Below are positions 37,029-48,238 of a stretch of 64,000 bases of DNA, one piece after another. The notes beneath the pieces were generated by a model. It had not been told where the DNA came from. It saw only the letters and a list, made by a program, of their open reading frames with translations, and made no database searches. Origin of the DNA: Vibrio galatheae (GTDB taxonomy: Bacteria > Pseudomonadota > Gammaproteobacteria > Enterobacterales > Vibrionaceae). Each line of letters opens with the position of its first letter. The stretch's first letter is position 1. The stretch is taken from NCBI RefSeq assembly GCF_000967545.1, contig NZ_JXXV01000016.1:62001-126000 (forward strand), in the 5' to 3' direction. The translations under genes and the position numbers were made by a program.

Positions 37029-38036
37029 CTACTTTTTCAGGTTTCGAACGGTATTACGTTCAACAATCTCAGGGTGCATTTCAAACACACGTTTTTCGTG
37101 TTCTTTATCTTTAATACGCTCTAGAAGAATTTCAAATGCGTTCTTGCCAACACGTCTTTTGGGCTGGTGTACTGTCGTTAAAGGTGGTGAGAAGTATTCC
37201 GCAAGTTCAATATTGTCGTAACCAATCACAGACATATCTTGTGGGATCTGAATACCTTTTTGTTGCAATCGGCTCATGAGCCCTAGTGCCATTGTGTCAT
37301 TAAAACAGAACACGGCAGTAGGTTTATTGTCCATAGCGACTATCTTATCGGCCGCCAAAACAGCGGTGTCACACTCGAAGTTGCCTTCTAAAATCCAGTC
37401 TTCATTAACGGGTAAGTCTGCTTCTGCCATCGCACGTTTGAAGCCACGGATACGCTCTACGCAAGCGGCTTTTTCAAAATGACCACTTAGGCAAGCAATA
37501 TCTGTATGACCACGTTCGATCAAGTATTTAGTCGCCAGATAACCACCTTCTTCAGAATTGTCGATGATCTTATCTGCTTGAGAGCTTTCAGGACCCCAAT
37601 CCATGACCACTTTCGGAATGTCTTTGTGACGATCGAGCATCTCACTCAGTTCTTCTGTTAAGTCTGAGCACATGACAAGGATGCCGTCGACACGCTTTTC
37701 CGCCAGCATGCGAATGTAGTCGCGTTGCTTCTCATAAATACCACCCGTATTACACAAGATGAGCGTGTAGCCCTGGCGATAGCAGTAACTCTCTACACCA
37801 TCAATGACCTCAGAGAAAAACAGGTTTGTCGATTGCGTTACCAACATACCGATAGTTCGTGTGGTATTACACTTTAAGCTACGCGCCACGGCACTAGGTG
37901 CATAGTTAAGTTCAGTGACCGCTTCCATCACCTTTTCTTGTGTCGCTTCGGCAACAAAACGGGTTTTGTTGATTACGTGAGATACTGTGGTTGTTGATAC
38001 ACCTGCTAGGCGAGCAACGTCTTTTATAGTGGCCAT
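37029..38036 (-). CDS. purR: HTH-type transcriptional repressor PurR
   Basis: A 335-residue LacI-family repressor of purine synthesis, using hypoxanthine or guanine as corepressor. I choose the ATG at 38036 with AGGA upstream, giving the canonical [20 protein letters not shown]; an upstream in-frame codon would add 11 residues. The hinge helix [13 protein letters not shown] and the periplasmic-binding-like effector domain with [20 protein letters not shown] are standard. No clear PurR operator is visible upstream. It lies between torD and tfoY as in V. cholerae. Confidence 0.96.
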   Translation of the reverse strand: MATIKDVARLAGVSTTTVSHVINKTRFVAEATQEKVMEAVTELNYAPSAVARSLKCNTTRTIGMLVTQSTNLFFSEVIDGVESYCYRQGYTLILCNTGGIYEKQRDYIRMLAEKRVDGILVMCSDLTEELSEMLDRHKDIPKVVMDWGPESSQADKIIDNSEEGGYLATKYLIERGHTDIACLSGHFEKAACVERIRGFKRAMAEADLPVNEDWILEGNFECDTAVLAADKIVAMDNKPTAVFCFNDTMALGLMSRLQQKGIQIPQDMSVIGYDNIELAEYFSPPLTTVHQPKRRVGKNAFEILLERIKDKEHEKRVFEMHPEIVERNTVRNLKK

Positions 38037-38111
38037 AAGTTCTGTCCTGTCGATGACTGCCACGTGCATATATTCACAGTTTAGAATATGTTGGCAGAAA
38101 GTATCAGAAAC

Positions 38112-38140
38112 ACAAAAACCGCTTTATTTAGCGGTTTGTA
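38112..38140 (-). terminator. Terminator between torD and purR
   Basis: ACAAA-CCGCTAAAT and the complementary GCGGTTT arms around AATAAA form a hairpin that on the minus strand ends in GCGGTTTTTGT. It lies about 110 bp after the torD stop. Another hairpin, GCGGTC/GACCGC, is nearer the torD stop at about 38166-38187. Confidence 0.7.
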
Positions 38141-38248
38141 TTTGAATCGTTCATTTTTATCGTTTGCGGTCACGATTTTAGACCGCAATCTGACTAAGGG
38201 CAAACAAATTTCATCACTCAGACCTGTGCCAGCTCACATTGTCAGCTT

Positions 38249-38896
38249 CTATTCACCAACCAAATAGGTGCAGTCCAATTCCAAAAATGCCACCGTCAGT
38301 GAAGCAATTGCTGAGTAAAAGCCAAATTCATCAAGTGCTTGGCATTTAGCAGCGAATTTTGGGGTCCAGCTTAAGATATGCTGACGAATGAAACTTTCTT
38401 GCTCTAACAGCGCTTCCTCAATATGACGTTGTTGCTCGAGTTCATTGGAGCGAATAATTAAATTGCCAAGAAAATCGAGCTCAATGGCAAGGTGATCTGC
38501 CGGTTCGTTGAGCTGTTCGTCGACAGAAACACCGTGCTCAAGCATCACGGCTTCCATCTCTTGCGCTGGCGTGTCATTAAGTAGGCCAGAACCACCTATG
38601 TACATTGAAGCGTAAGGAAGCGCGGAATCACGGTCGGATTTCAAAAATAGGTCGCAGAAGTCGGCCGCCAATTCAAGCTGGGCATCTTCTCTATCGAGCA
38701 AACGGTTGAGGGCGTCAGTTACTCGGTCGATGGCTGGCTTAAGCTGGGCGTTTTCGCCAAGTCCAGCAATAAAGGTACGGATTTGTTGTGATTGATACTG
38801 TTCGAGGTGTTGTTCGGTTAGCTCATTCGCGTAAAGGCTTGAAAGCCACCAATAAATTTCCGCGCGCTTCTCGTTGAATGCTTTGATTTCTTGCAT
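38249..38896 (-). CDS. torD: TorD chaperone for molybdoenzymes
   Basis: A 215-residue all-helical cytoplasmic chaperone that binds apo-TorA (TMAO reductase) and its twin-arginine signal, assisting cofactor insertion. Family features are [14 protein letters not shown] near the N-terminus, the [22 protein letters not shown] motif in the middle and [17 protein letters not shown] in the hinge region. Slightly longer than E. coli TorD (199). It is divergent from torR; torS, torT, torC and torA are not in the window. Confidence 0.94.
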   Translation of the reverse strand: MQEIKAFNEKRAEIYWWLSSLYANELTEQHLEQYQSQQIRTFIAGLGENAQLKPAIDRVTDALNRLLDREDAQLELAADFCDLFLKSDRDSALPYASMYIGGSGLLNDTPAQEMEAVMLEHGVSVDEQLNEPADHLAIELDFLGNLIIRSNELEQQRHIEEALLEQESFIRQHILSWTPKFAAKCQALDEFGFYSAIASLTVAFLELDCTYLVGE

Positions 38897-39080
38897 TAGG
38901 TCGGACTCCTAAAAATACTTCCTACTAGTGTAATCAATAAACATGAATAACGTTAATGGTGACTATGACAAGATAAGGCGATTTATGTGCGTTTATTAAC
39001 AGCAACAATGGGTTTGTCTTGAATCAATAAAAAATCATCTTTCGCCGGATGCCGCAGATAATTACTAGATATGTGACTAT

Positions 39081-39100
39081 TTATGAATAGAATGAATGTT
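39081..39100. promoter_or_regulatory. Candidate TorR boxes between torD and torR
   Basis: TTATGAATAG and AATGAATGTT are adjacent 10-bp direct repeats. Their reverse complements, CTATTCATAA and AACATTCATT, resemble the E. coli tor box CTGTTCATAT and have its 10-bp periodicity. They lie 34 bp upstream of the torR ATG. Confidence 0.5.
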
Positions 39101-39133
39101 AGAACTGTTGCCAACGTAAATTGAGTGGTATCC

Positions 39134-39847
39134 ATGAGTTATCATGTATTAGTAGTAGAAGATGACCTAGTGATTCGTAGCAAGCTGGTCGGCTACTTTC
39201 AGAATGAAGGCTATCAAGTCAGCGAAGCAGAAAGTGGCGAACAGATGCGTGACATGCTAGAAAACAATGCGATTGATTTGGTTATGTTAGACATTAACCT
39301 ACCCGGTGAAGATGGGTTGATGTTAACGCGTGAACTGCGCAGTCAATCTGACATTGGAATCATCTTGGTCACCGGACGCACGGATAGCATCGACAAAATT
39401 GTTGGCTTGGAAATGGGCGCAGATGACTATGTCACTAAGCCGTTCGAATTGAGAGAACTGTTAGTTCGAGTCAAAAACTTGTTGTGGCGGATATCGACGG
39501 CAAGGCGAGGATCTCAGTCCCAAGCGAAGACAAAACAAGATGACAATATTGTCCGATTTGGCGATTGGACATTTGATGCTCAACGTCGAGCTCTGAGCCG
39601 AAATGGCGATCCAGTTAAACTGACCAAAGCGGAATATGAGCTGCTAGTTGCACTTTCGTCATATCCTAATCAGGTGCTGAGTCGCGAGCGTATCTTAAAC
39701 ATGATTAGCCACCGTGTTGACGCACCTAATGATCGCACCATTGATGTACTGATTCGACGCATGCGTGCCAAAATGGAATACGATCCGAAGAATCCACAAA
39801 TTTTTGTCACTGTCCATGGTGAAGGCTATATGTTTGCTGGAGATTAA
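39134..39847 (+). CDS. torR: TorR, OmpR-family response regulator for TMAO respiration
   Basis: A 237-residue regulator. The ATG at 39134 (MSYHVLVVEDD) is preferred over a GTG three codons upstream. The receiver has EDD, the phospho-Asp in LVMLDINLPGEDG (about residue 53) and the Lys in YVTKPFELRELLVR. The winged helix carries KLTKAEYELLVALSSYPNQVLSRERIL and RTIDVLIRRMRAKMEYDP. It is divergent from torD. Its partner kinase TorS is not adjacent. Confidence 0.94.
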   Translation: MSYHVLVVEDDLVIRSKLVGYFQNEGYQVSEAESGEQMRDMLENNAIDLVMLDINLPGEDGLMLTRELRSQSDIGIILVTGRTDSIDKIVGLEMGADDYVTKPFELRELLVRVKNLLWRISTARRGSQSQAKTKQDDNIVRFGDWTFDAQRRALSRNGDPVKLTKAEYELLVALSSYPNQVLSRERILNMISHRVDAPNDRTIDVLIRRMRAKMEYDPKNPQIFVTVHGEGYMFAGD

Positions 39848-39868
39848 CTTAGCCTGCTAAATACGCAT

Positions 39869-39901
39869 AAAAAATACCGAGGCGTGCCTCGGTATTTTTT
39901 T
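39869..39901. terminator. Bidirectional terminator between torR and elyC
   Basis: AAAATACCGAGGC and GCCTCGGTATTTT form a 13-bp stem with a 2-nt loop apex and long A and T flanks. It serves both convergent genes. Confidence 0.92.
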
Positions 39902-40703
39902 AAACGTTGCTTTCAGACGATTGAAGCGCTTTTTCTTCATAGTCAGAAGCCCAGTCCCTTAGCTTCTGCCAGATTTGGCCTAATGTTTCATGCCAATAGC
40001 GTTCGGTCTGTTCCAAATACTTACCTTTCGGTGTGAACTTTTCCCATGCTTCGCTGATGTTTTCATGAGCTAGATAGTTAGTTGGTGCCGGATAAGGCTG
40101 CAAACCAGCAGAGTGAAACTCATTCAGCGCACGTTTCATATGACTGGCGGAAGTGACCACAACAAGCTTTTTAGTGTTAACAAACGCTGCTGCCTGACGC
40201 GCTTCTTCCCATGTGTCTTTGGCGGTTTCCAACAGAATAATGTCCGATTTAGACACGCCTAATGCCAGTGCGACTTTAGCCATCATACGGGCGTTGCTCA
40301 CTTCAGAGCCGCCAGAGTAACCCGATAAAATCAATTTCGACCCCGGATAAATACGCATGATACGGATACCTTCAGTCAGGCGCATTAAACCAGAGCGACT
40401 GAGCTCTGATGTAGGGGGGATTTTATCATCAACGACATGGCCGCTACCGAGCACCATCACATAGTCTATTGATTGATCAATAGGGAAAAACGCCGAGTAT
40501 TGGCGTTCGAGCGGCATCAACAAACGAGAGGAAATAGGTTGAAAAGCGATAAGGAAGATGCCGATGAAAGAGAATAGAACAACAAAGCAGCCTGTCTTCT
40601 GTTTACGGGTAAACATGATTAACATTAAGCCGAACAAACCGATGATCAACATCGCTGGCAGCGGCATTAGTAAAGAAGACACAACTTTTTTCAGCTCAAA
40701 CAT
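39900..40703 (-). CDS. elyC: Envelope biogenesis factor ElyC (DUF218/YdcF family)
   Basis: A 267-residue inner-membrane protein. Two N-terminal membrane helices (LPAMLIIGLFGLMLIMF and FVVLFSFIGIFLIAF) precede a DUF218 domain with the family motifs VMVLGSGHV, ELSRSGLMRLTEGIRI, LILSGYSGG, ETAKDTWEEARQAA and VVTSASHMKRAL. In E. coli, ElyC acts in peptidoglycan/envelope integrity and is encoded next to cmoM-mukFEB, the same order as here. It is divergent from cmoM. Confidence 0.93.
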   Translation of the reverse strand: MFELKKVVSSLLMPLPAMLIIGLFGLMLIMFTRKQKTGCFVVLFSFIGIFLIAFQPISSRLLMPLERQYSAFFPIDQSIDYVMVLGSGHVVDDKIPPTSELSRSGLMRLTEGIRIMRIYPGSKLILSGYSGGSEVSNARMMAKVALALGVSKSDIILLETAKDTWEEARQAAAFVNTKKLVVVTSASHMKRALNEFHSAGLQPYPAPTNYLAHENISEAWEKFTPKGKYLEQTERYWHETLGQIWQKLRDWASDYEEKALQSSESNV

Positions 40704-40817
40704 ACTTAAATAGTCCGAAAAAACATCAATTGATTATATTTTAAGAGAAAGCCTCTTTATTCCTGCTTTTCTTATGACAGAATAGCAGCACGATTAGACA
40801 TGATAACCTAAGCTGCT

Positions 40818-41609
40818 GTGACTGAAGACCGCAATTTCGACGATATTGCCCACAAATTTGCAAAAAATATATATGGTTCTGACAAAGGAGAGATTCGCCA
40901 AGTCATTGTTTGGGAAGATCTTCAGCAGATACTAAATACTGTTAAAGGGCCGAAACAGCAACTCAATGTGCTAGATGCAGGTGGCGGTTTGGCACAAATG
41001 TCGCAAAAGCTTGCCAAGCTCGGACATCATGTCGCGTTATGTGATCTATCTTCTGAAATGCTGTTGTTGGCTGAGCAGGATATTGCAAAAAATGGCTTGC
41101 TTGAGCAGTATCGCTTCATTCATTCACCAGTCCAATCGATCGAACAGCACCTAGCATCCCCCGTTGACCTAGTGTTGTTTCACGCGGTCATGGAATGGTT
41201 GGCGGATCCGAAATCGGCGTTAGAAAAAGTTTTACAGCAAGTGAAGCCCGGTGGTATGGCATCTGTCATGTTTTATAATCATCATGGTCTGGTCTACAAG
41301 AATGTCGTATGTGGCAATATTCCTCACGTATTAGATGGAATGCCACATCGCAAACGATTTAAGTTACAACCACAAAAAGGCTTAAAACCTGAAGAAGTGT
41401 ACCAGTGGATCGAAAACGCTGGCTTTTCAATTTGTGGTAAATCGGGTATTCGCTGCTTTAGCGACTACATAGGAAATATGGAGTACATGGGCGATTACCA
41501 GTATGAAGATGTGTTGGCACTAGAAAGACAATTGTGCAGACAAGAGCCATACCTCTCGTTAGGTCGATACATACATGTATGGGCACAAAAGAAAGATAAG
41601 CAGGACTAA
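40818..41609 (+). CDS. cmoM: tRNA 5-carboxymethoxyuridine methyltransferase CmoM
   Basis: A 263-residue SAM-dependent enzyme that methylates cmo5U34 to mcmo5U34 in certain tRNAs. It starts at a GTG with the family N-terminus [20 protein letters not shown]; the ribosome site is weak. Motif I is [16 protein letters not shown], followed by [15 protein letters not shown] and the motif [14 protein letters not shown]. It is two bases upstream of mukF, so it heads the cmoM-mukF-mukE-mukB operon. cmoA and cmoB, which make its substrate, lie 10 kb away in this window. Confidence 0.95.
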   Translation: MTEDRNFDDIAHKFAKNIYGSDKGEIRQVIVWEDLQQILNTVKGPKQQLNVLDAGGGLAQMSQKLAKLGHHVALCDLSSEMLLLAEQDIAKNGLLEQYRFIHSPVQSIEQHLASPVDLVLFHAVMEWLADPKSALEKVLQQVKPGGMASVMFYNHHGLVYKNVVCGNIPHVLDGMPHRKRFKLQPQKGLKPEEVYQWIENAGFSICGKSGIRCFSDYIGNMEYMGDYQYEDVLALERQLCRQEPYLSLGRYIHVWAQKKDKQD

Positions 41610-41611
41610 CA

Positions 41612-42946
41612 ATGAGTGAGATGACTCTAAATGCTGAACAGCCGATCGATGAATTGGTTAGCTGGGTAAAGCAGCATGATTTCTCATTGAACCTGACAAC
41701 AGAGCGATTGGCATTTTTGATCGCGATTGCTGTGCTCAGTAATGAAAGGTTCGATGAAGAATTGGGTGAGGGTGAACTGCATGATGCATTCACTATCGTT
41801 ACTCGATTATTTGAAGAGACGGGTGAGGCTTCATCATTTCGCGCTAACAATGCGATTAACGAAATGGTCAAGCAGCGACTTATCAGCCGTTTTACCAGTG
41901 AAATTAACGAAGGAGCGAGCATCTACCGCCTCTCTCCTTTGGCTATCGGGATTACCGACTATTACGTTCGTCACCGCGAATTTTCTAAACTGAAACTTTC
42001 TATTCAGCTTTCAATGGTTGCCGATGAGATGGCGAAAGCGATTGAATCTGCTCGTCAAGGCGGAACGGCGGCTCATTGGCGCAAAAACGTTTATGGTGTT
42101 TTGAAATATTCAGTGGGTGAGATTTTTGACCAGATTGATCTCAACCAACGCGTTATGGATGAGCAGCAACAGTCAGTCAAGCTACAGATCGCAGAGCTAT
42201 TGAATAAAGATTGGCGTGACGCCATCAATAACTGTGAAGCCTTACTGTCAGAGACATCCAACACGCTACGAGAGCTACAAGATACGCTCCAAGCCGCTGG
42301 TGACGAGTTACAAACCCAACTTCTTGATATTCAGGAACTTGTTTATGGTGACGACGAGCTAGAGTTTATTGCAGAAACCTTGTTTGCGCTGCAAATGAAA
42401 CTAGACCGCATCACCAGTTGGGGGCAACAAGCAATCGATCTGTGGATCGGTTACGATCGCCACGTACACAAATTTATTCGTACTGCGATTGATATGGATA
42501 AGAACCGAGCGTTCAGTTCGCGCCTACGCCAATCAGTCAAAGAGTACTTCGATATGCCTTGGTATCTGACTTACGCAGATGCCGAGCGTCTAATAGACCT
42601 TCGTGACGAGGCTTTGGTACTTCGCGATGACGAAGTCACTGGTCAAGTGCCACTTGAAGTGGAATACGAAGAGTTTCAACAGGTCAATGATGAGTTATCA
42701 CAGCGCATTGGTAGCATGCTTAAAGTTCACAAAGAACAGGGTGCGCCAATTGACCTCGGATTGGTGTTACGTGATTACTTAGCACAGCACCCACAGACTC
42801 ATCATTTTGATTTAGCCCGAATTGTTATCGATCAAGCAGTCAGACTTGGTTATTCAGAGTCAGACTATCAAGCTGTCCAGCCGGACTGGCAAGCGATCAA
42901 CGAATTTGGTGCAAAGGTACAAGCAAATGTCATCGACCGATATTAA
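41612..42946 (+). CDS. mukF: Chromosome partition protein MukF (kleisin)
   Basis: A 444-residue kleisin of the MukBEF condensin. The N-terminal winged-helix dimerisation domain ([33 protein letters not shown]) is followed by long helices ([43 protein letters not shown]) and a C-terminal winged helix that binds a MukB head. It overlaps mukE by 20 bp. Confidence 0.97.
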   Translation: MSEMTLNAEQPIDELVSWVKQHDFSLNLTTERLAFLIAIAVLSNERFDEELGEGELHDAFTIVTRLFEETGEASSFRANNAINEMVKQRLISRFTSEINEGASIYRLSPLAIGITDYYVRHREFSKLKLSIQLSMVADEMAKAIESARQGGTAAHWRKNVYGVLKYSVGEIFDQIDLNQRVMDEQQQSVKLQIAELLNKDWRDAINNCEALLSETSNTLRELQDTLQAAGDELQTQLLDIQELVYGDDELEFIAETLFALQMKLDRITSWGQQAIDLWIGYDRHVHKFIRTAIDMDKNRAFSSRLRQSVKEYFDMPWYLTYADAERLIDLRDEALVLRDDEVTGQVPLEVEYEEFQQVNDELSQRIGSMLKVHKEQGAPIDLGLVLRDYLAQHPQTHHFDLARIVIDQAVRLGYSESDYQAVQPDWQAINEFGAKVQANVIDRY

Positions 42947-43652
42947 TGAATACATGCCAGATAATCTGGCAAAGGCAATTTCAAACCCATTGTTCCCAGC
43001 GCTAGATAGCATGCTGCGTGCGGGGCGCCATATTTCAAGTGAAGATCTTGATAACCACGCGTTGCTATCTGATTTTGAAGTTGAATTATCTTCTTTCTAC
43101 CAACGCTACAACACGGAGCTAGTGAAAGCACCTGAGGGCTTTTTCTACCTGCGACCTCGCTCGACTTCGTTAATTGGTCGCAGCGTATTATCTGAGCTCG
43201 ATATGCTGGTCGGTAAGGTTTTGTGTTTCCTTTATCTCAGTCCAGAGCGTTTGGCTCATGAAGGCATCTTCACCAACCAAGAGCTATACGAAGAGCTGCT
43301 GGCGCTTGCTGATGAAGCCAAACTCATGAAGCTGGTCACCAACCGTGCAACAGGCTCCGATCTCGACAAAGAAAAGTTGTTTGACAAGGTTCGTACCTCG
43401 TTACGTCGTCTACGCCGCTTAGGAATGATCATTAATATCGGTGAAACAGGGAAATTTAGCATCAGTGAATCGGTATTTCGTTTTGGTGCTGACGTACGTG
43501 TCGGCGACGATATGCGTGATGCACAGCTACGACTTATTCGCGATGGTGAAGCTGTGGTTCACACCAAAGAACCGAGCCAAGGTAGCCTGTTAGAGAGCAC
43601 CCAAGGCGACGATAGTGATGAACAAGAATTGATAGAAGAGGGTGAAGCATGA
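42927..43652 (+). CDS. mukE: Chromosome partition protein MukE (kite subunit)
   Basis: A 241-residue kite protein that binds the MukF middle region. The ATG at 42927 ([15 protein letters not shown]) is chosen, inside the end of mukF, because it gives the family N-terminus. Core motifs are [59 protein letters not shown] and [14 protein letters not shown]. The C-terminus is acidic. It overlaps mukB by 4 bp (ATGA). Confidence 0.96.
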   Translation: MSSTDINEYMPDNLAKAISNPLFPALDSMLRAGRHISSEDLDNHALLSDFEVELSSFYQRYNTELVKAPEGFFYLRPRSTSLIGRSVLSELDMLVGKVLCFLYLSPERLAHEGIFTNQELYEELLALADEAKLMKLVTNRATGSDLDKEKLFDKVRTSLRRLRRLGMIINIGETGKFSISESVFRFGADVRVGDDMRDAQLRLIRDGEAVVHTKEPSQGSLLESTQGDDSDEQELIEEGEA

Positions 43653-46600
43653 TTGAAAGAGGTAAGTATCAATCGCTAACCATGATCAACTGGAACGGCT
43701 TCTTTGCGCGTACTTTTGATATCGATGGACTTGTCACTACGCTTTCGGGCGGTAATGGCGCGGGTAAGTCAACTACGATGGCAGCCTTCATTACCGCTTT
43801 GATTCCTGATCAAACCTTGCTTCACTTCCGTAACACAACAGAAGCGGGCAGTAGTCAATCTTCTCGCGACAAAGGTTTATACGGTAAGTTGCAGGCGGGC
43901 GCATGTTACGCGGCACTCGATGTTGTTAACTCGCGTAATCAGCGTTTGCTGTTTGCGGTCAAGCTTCAGCAAGTGGCAGGGCGTGACAAGAAGGTCGACA
44001 TAAAACCGTTTGTTATTCAAGGTTTGCCAAGTCATATTAAACCCACCGATGTGCTGATTGAAAGTGTCTCAGATACTCAAGCGCGCGTGCGCCAAATTAA
44101 CGAAGTGAAAGAGTCGATTGGCCAAATCGAAGGTGTGCAGTTTAAAGCCTTCTCTTCCATTGTTGATTACCATGCTCAGATGTTTGAATTTGGGGTCATT
44201 CCGAAGAAACTGCGTAACTCAAGCGATCGCTCAAAATTCTATCGCTTAATCGAAGCCTCATTATACGGTGGTATCTCCAGTGCGATTACGCGCTCACTAA
44301 GAGATTACCTCTTGCCACAAAATGGCGGGGTCAAGAAAGCGTTCCAAGATATGGAGTCTGCGCTGCGTGAGAACCGTTTGACCCTTGAGGCGATTAAAAC
44401 GACCCAAGCAGATCGCGATTTGTTCAAGCATTTGATTACCGAATCGACCAATTATGTCGCGGCAGATTATATGCGCCATGCGAATGATCGTCGCAACAAA
44501 CTCGAACAAACTTTGTCTTTGCGTTCTGAGCTATTTAGCTCGCGCGAGACCTTGATTGAACAAAACAGCTTACTTAATCGTGTTCATGAAGAGCTTGAGT
44601 TGTTGGTCGAGTCAGAATCTGGATTAGAACAAGACTATCAAGCGGCTTCTGACCACCTGCAACTGGTGCAAAATGCACTGCGTCAGCAAGAAAAAATAGA
44701 GCGCTACCAAGATGATTTGCAAGAGCTTCAAGAGCGCCTTGAAGAGCAGATGATGGTGGTCGAAGAAGCACAAGAACGTGTGATAATGGCTGAAGAGCAA
44801 GCGACTGTTTCTGAAGAAGAAGTAGACAGTTTAAAGACTCAGCTTGCCGATTATCAGCAAGCGTTAGACGTGCAGCAAACTCGTGCTCTACAATATCAGC
44901 AAGCGATTCAAGCGTTGGATAAAGCCAAGCAACTATTGCAAAACGAGGAACTAACGGCTGAGTCAGCCCATGCGTTGGTGACACTGTTAAAGGATGAAGA
45001 AGCCGAAAGCACTAACCAGCTACTCGCGACCAAACACAAGCTTGATATGTCGTCTGCGGCAGCAGAGCAATTTGAGTCTGCACTAGCGTTGGTCACCAGC
45101 ATCGTTGGTCATACTGAACGTAGCGAAGCGTCACAGGCGGCAAAAGAAGCGCTTCAGCAAGGTCGGGAAGCTCAACAACTGGTACAGAACGAGCAGCAAT
45201 GGCGCGCGCAACATCGTGATGTTGAACGTCGTTTGCATAATCAGCGTCAGACTCAAGAGCTGGTTGCGGAGTATCAAAAACAGCACCGTATTGAGCTTGT
45301 CGATGAGCTGACCTTTGAGCAGGAGCGCGAGCGTCATGCGCTGCAAATCGAATCACTGGAAATGGCGCAGGAAGAAGTACGTGAACAGCGCAGCGAGCAG
45401 CGTCGTCTAGAACAAGATGCGTCGGCACAAATTAAAAAGCTCGAAGCGATTGCACCAACTTGGATTGCCGCACATGATGCGCTAGAAGCGTTGCGTGAGC
45501 AAAGTGGCGCTGATCTTTACGACAGCCAATCTGTGATGAGTCATATGCAGGTTGTGCTTGAGCAAGAGAAGCAACAGTCGCTTGCGAAAGACAGACTGGC
45601 TCAACGCCGCACGGCGCTCGAAAATGATATTGAGCGTTTGGCGTCGCCGGGTGGGTCAAACGATCCGCGTCTGAAAGGCTTGGCAGATACCCTTGGTGGT
45701 GTTTTGCTGTCTGAAATCTATGATGACATTACAATTGATGATGCGCCTTATTTCAGTGCCATGTACGGCCCTGCGCGTCACGCGATTGTGGTCTCTGACC
45801 TTTCTGGCATTGAAGAGAAGTTAGTCGAGCTTGATGACTGCCCAGACGATCTTTACATCATCGAAGGTGACGTCGACGCATTTGACGACAGCTCATTTGA
45901 TGCTGAGGAGCTTGAAGGTGCAGTATGTGTTCGTATGAACGAGCGACAACTGCGCTACTCGCGTTTGCCACAGATCCCGTTGTTTGGCCGTGCAGCACGT
46001 GAGCAGCGCCTTGAGTTATTGCGTAGCGAGCGTGAGGAAGTGGTTGAAGAGCACGCCAAAGCTGCGTTCGACTCGCAAAAGCTTCAGCGCTTGTACCAAG
46101 CATTTAACAGCTTTGTTGCGAAACACATCCAAGTGGCGTTTGAAGCGGATCCTGAGCAAGCGTTAGACACTGAGCGTGATAAACGTAACCAGCTAGTTCG
46201 TGTTCTTACTGAACTTGATGCCAAGGAGCAGCAGCAACGTAGCCAACTGCTCGCCAGCAAGCAAGCGCTTACCGCGTTAGATAAAATTGCACCAAATATG
46301 GCGTTGATTGAAGATGATGCCCTCTCTGGTCAGTTTGAAGAGTTAGAACAGAATCTGGCTAAATTGACTGAGGCGAAGTCATTCTTATCCAATCATGCTA
46401 AAGCACTTAATCAACTTGAGAACATTGCCTCTGCGCTAGAGACCGATCCACAGCAATTTGATGCGCTGAAAGCTGAATACCAAGCAGCCGACCAAAAGCT
46501 TCAGCAACTTAAGAAACAGATTTTTGCCGTATCTGATCTGGTTGAGCGTCGTCATTACTTCGCTTACTCTGATTCCGTTGACTTGCTCAATCAGAGCAGT

Positions 46601-48106
46601 GAGCTTAGTGAACAGCTAAAAGCAAAGCTTGTTGAAGCTGAACGAGCACGTACTCGAACTCGTGATGAGCTCAAGCAAGCCCAAAGTCAGATGAACCAAT
46701 ACAACCAAGTATTGGCTTCACTTAAGAGTTCGCACCAAGCGAAACTCGAAACAGTTCAGGAATTCAAACATGAGCTGCAAGAGTACGGTGTGACGGCTGA
46801 TGAAGGCGCGGCTGAGCGCGCGATGCGTCGTCGTGATGAGTTGCAAGAGCGTCTGCATACCTCGCGTTCACGCAAGAGTGAATATGAGCGCACCATCACC
46901 GCTACTGAGCTTGAAATGAAAGCGCTCGCTAAACGCGTGAAAAAAGTGGAGAAAGAGTATGTTGAGTTGCGCACCTTTGTCGTTGCTGCTAAAGCGGGTT
47001 GGTGCTCAGTACTGCGCCTTGCGCGCGAAAACGATGTCGAGCGCCGTTTACACAAACGCGAGCTGGCTTATCTGTCAGACAATGAGCTTCGTTCAATGTC
47101 AGATAAGTCGCTTGGCGCACTTCGCCTAGCGGTTGCAGACAACGAAGATTTGCGTGATGCGCTTAGGTTGTCTGAGGACAATGCGCGTCCAGAGCGTAAA
47201 GTTCTGTTCTACATTGCCGTATACCAGCACCTGCGCGAACGTATCCGCCAAGATATTATCCGTACCGATGACCCGGTTGAAGCGATTGAAGAGATGGAAG
47301 TTGAGCTGGCTCGATTAACTGAAGAACTGACTCAACGTGAGAATCGCTTAGCGATCAGTTCTGATTCGGTTGCGAGTATCATCAAGAAAACGATCCAACG
47401 TGAGCAAAACCGCATTCGTATGCTCAACCAAGGCTTGTCTAATATCTCGTTCGGTCAGGTGAAAGGTGTGCGCTTGAACGTTAAGATCCGTGAAAGCCAC
47501 GAAGTGCTTCTAAACGGCTTATCTGCGCAGCAAGAACAGCATAAAGATTTGTTTGAGTCATCACGCTTTACTTTCTCTGAAGCGATGGCGAAATTGTTCC
47601 AGCGCGTGAATCCTCATATCGATATGGGCCAGCGCTCACCGCAAGTACTTGGTGAAGAGCTATTGGATTACCGTAACTACTTAGAGCTCAGTGTTGAAGT
47701 CAATCGTGGCTCTGATGGTTGGTTACAGGCGGAATCTGGTGCACTTTCAACCGGTGAGGCGATTGGTACTGGTCAGTCTATTTTGTTGATGGTTGTTCAA
47801 AGCTGGGAAGAAGAATCGCGTCGTTTACGTAGTAAAGATATCGTTCCGTGTCGCTTACTCTTCCTTGACGAAGCCGCGCGTCTTGATGCTAAGTCAATTT
47901 CGACTCTGTTTGAATTGTGTGACCGTTTGGACATGCAACTCCTTATTGCTGCGCCTGAAAACATTAGTCCAGAGAAAGGTACCACCTACAAGCTAGTACG
48001 TAAGGTGTTCAAAGATCATGAACATGTTCACGTGGTTGGCTTACGAGGTTTTGGTCAAGATAAGAAGACCAGCAGTGACGTGCAGCAATTGGTTGAAGAG
48101 GTGTAA
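43649..48106 (+). CDS. mukB: Chromosome partition protein MukB (SMC-like ATPase)
   Basis: A 1485-residue SMC-like ATPase, the motor of the MukBEF condensin that organises and segregates the chromosome. The N-terminal head has Walker [20 protein letters not shown] (about residues 33-52). Two long Gln/Glu-rich coiled-coil arms flank a hinge around residues 650-790 ([32 protein letters not shown]). The C-terminal head has the signature [21 protein letters not shown] and Walker [13 protein letters not shown]. Essentially the E. coli length (1486). Last gene of cmoM-mukFEB, followed by a terminator. Confidence 0.98.
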   Translation: MIERGKYQSLTMINWNGFFARTFDIDGLVTTLSGGNGAGKSTTMAAFITALIPDQTLLHFRNTTEAGSSQSSRDKGLYGKLQAGACYAALDVVNSRNQRLLFAVKLQQVAGRDKKVDIKPFVIQGLPSHIKPTDVLIESVSDTQARVRQINEVKESIGQIEGVQFKAFSSIVDYHAQMFEFGVIPKKLRNSSDRSKFYRLIEASLYGGISSAITRSLRDYLLPQNGGVKKAFQDMESALRENRLTLEAIKTTQADRDLFKHLITESTNYVAADYMRHANDRRNKLEQTLSLRSELFSSRETLIEQNSLLNRVHEELELLVESESGLEQDYQAASDHLQLVQNALRQQEKIERYQDDLQELQERLEEQMMVVEEAQERVIMAEEQATVSEEEVDSLKTQLADYQQALDVQQTRALQYQQAIQALDKAKQLLQNEELTAESAHALVTLLKDEEAESTNQLLATKHKLDMSSAAAEQFESALALVTSIVGHTERSEASQAAKEALQQGREAQQLVQNEQQWRAQHRDVERRLHNQRQTQELVAEYQKQHRIELVDELTFEQERERHALQIESLEMAQEEVREQRSEQRRLEQDASAQIKKLEAIAPTWIAAHDALEALREQSGADLYDSQSVMSHMQVVLEQEKQQSLAKDRLAQRRTALENDIERLASPGGSNDPRLKGLADTLGGVLLSEIYDDITIDDAPYFSAMYGPARHAIVVSDLSGIEEKLVELDDCPDDLYIIEGDVDAFDDSSFDAEELEGAVCVRMNERQLRYSRLPQIPLFGRAAREQRLELLRSEREEVVEEHAKAAFDSQKLQRLYQAFNSFVAKHIQVAFEADPEQALDTERDKRNQLVRVLTELDAKEQQQRSQLLASKQALTALDKIAPNMALIEDDALSGQFEELEQNLAKLTEAKSFLSNHAKALNQLENIASALETDPQQFDALKAEYQAADQKLQQLKKQIFAVSDLVERRHYFAYSDSVDLLNQSSELSEQLKAKLVEAERARTRTRDELKQAQSQMNQYNQVLASLKSSHQAKLETVQEFKHELQEYGVTADEGAAERAMRRRDELQERLHTSRSRKSEYERTITATELEMKALAKRVKKVEKEYVELRTFVVAAKAGWCSVLRLARENDVERRLHKRELAYLSDNELRSMSDKSLGALRLAVADNEDLRDALRLSEDNARPERKVLFYIAVYQHLRERIRQDIIRTDDPVEAIEEMEVELARLTEELTQRENRLAISSDSVASIIKKTIQREQNRIRMLNQGLSNISFGQVKGVRLNVKIRESHEVLLNGLSAQQEQHKDLFESSRFTFSEAMAKLFQRVNPHIDMGQRSPQVLGEELLDYRNYLELSVEVNRGSDGWLQAESGALSTGEAIGTGQSILLMVVQSWEEESRRLRSKDIVPCRLLFLDEAARLDAKSISTLFELCDRLDMQLLIAAPENISPEKGTTYKLVRKVFKDHEHVHVVGLRGFGQDKKTSSDVQQLVEEV

Positions 48107-48114
48107 ATGTTGCT

Positions 48115-48149
48115 AAAAATGCCCGCTATGTTAGCGGGCATTTATTTAT
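48115..48149 (+). terminator. mukB: Terminator of mukB
   Basis: AAATGCCCGCTA and TAGCGGGCATTT form a 12-bp stem with a TGT loop, followed by a T-rich stretch. Confidence 0.9.
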
Positions 48150-48203
48150 AACGATTAGATGTAAATAGTACGATGACGAAAATTTCACATCGTTCAAGCC
48201 AAT

Positions 48204-48230
48204 AAATAGCCCGCAAGTTGCGGGCTATTT
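48204..48230 (-). terminator. Terminator of the ATP-grasp ligase-like gene
   Basis: AAATAGCCCGC and GCGGGCTATTT form an 11-bp stem with an AAGTT loop. On the minus strand a T-containing tail follows. It is 8 bp past the stop at 48239. Confidence 0.8.
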
Positions 48231-48238
48231 TATTGAGT

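Noticed and set aside
38158..38190. CGTTTGCGG resembling half a PurR operator upstream of purR
   Set aside because: Only one half-site matches; the other half is unlike the consensus, and the sequence is part of a GCGGTC/GACCGC hairpin.
45093..45659. Long minus-strand open frames inside mukB
   Set aside because: They are antisense to the coiled-coil region of mukB, whose Gln/Glu-rich codons leave the opposite strand free of stops.
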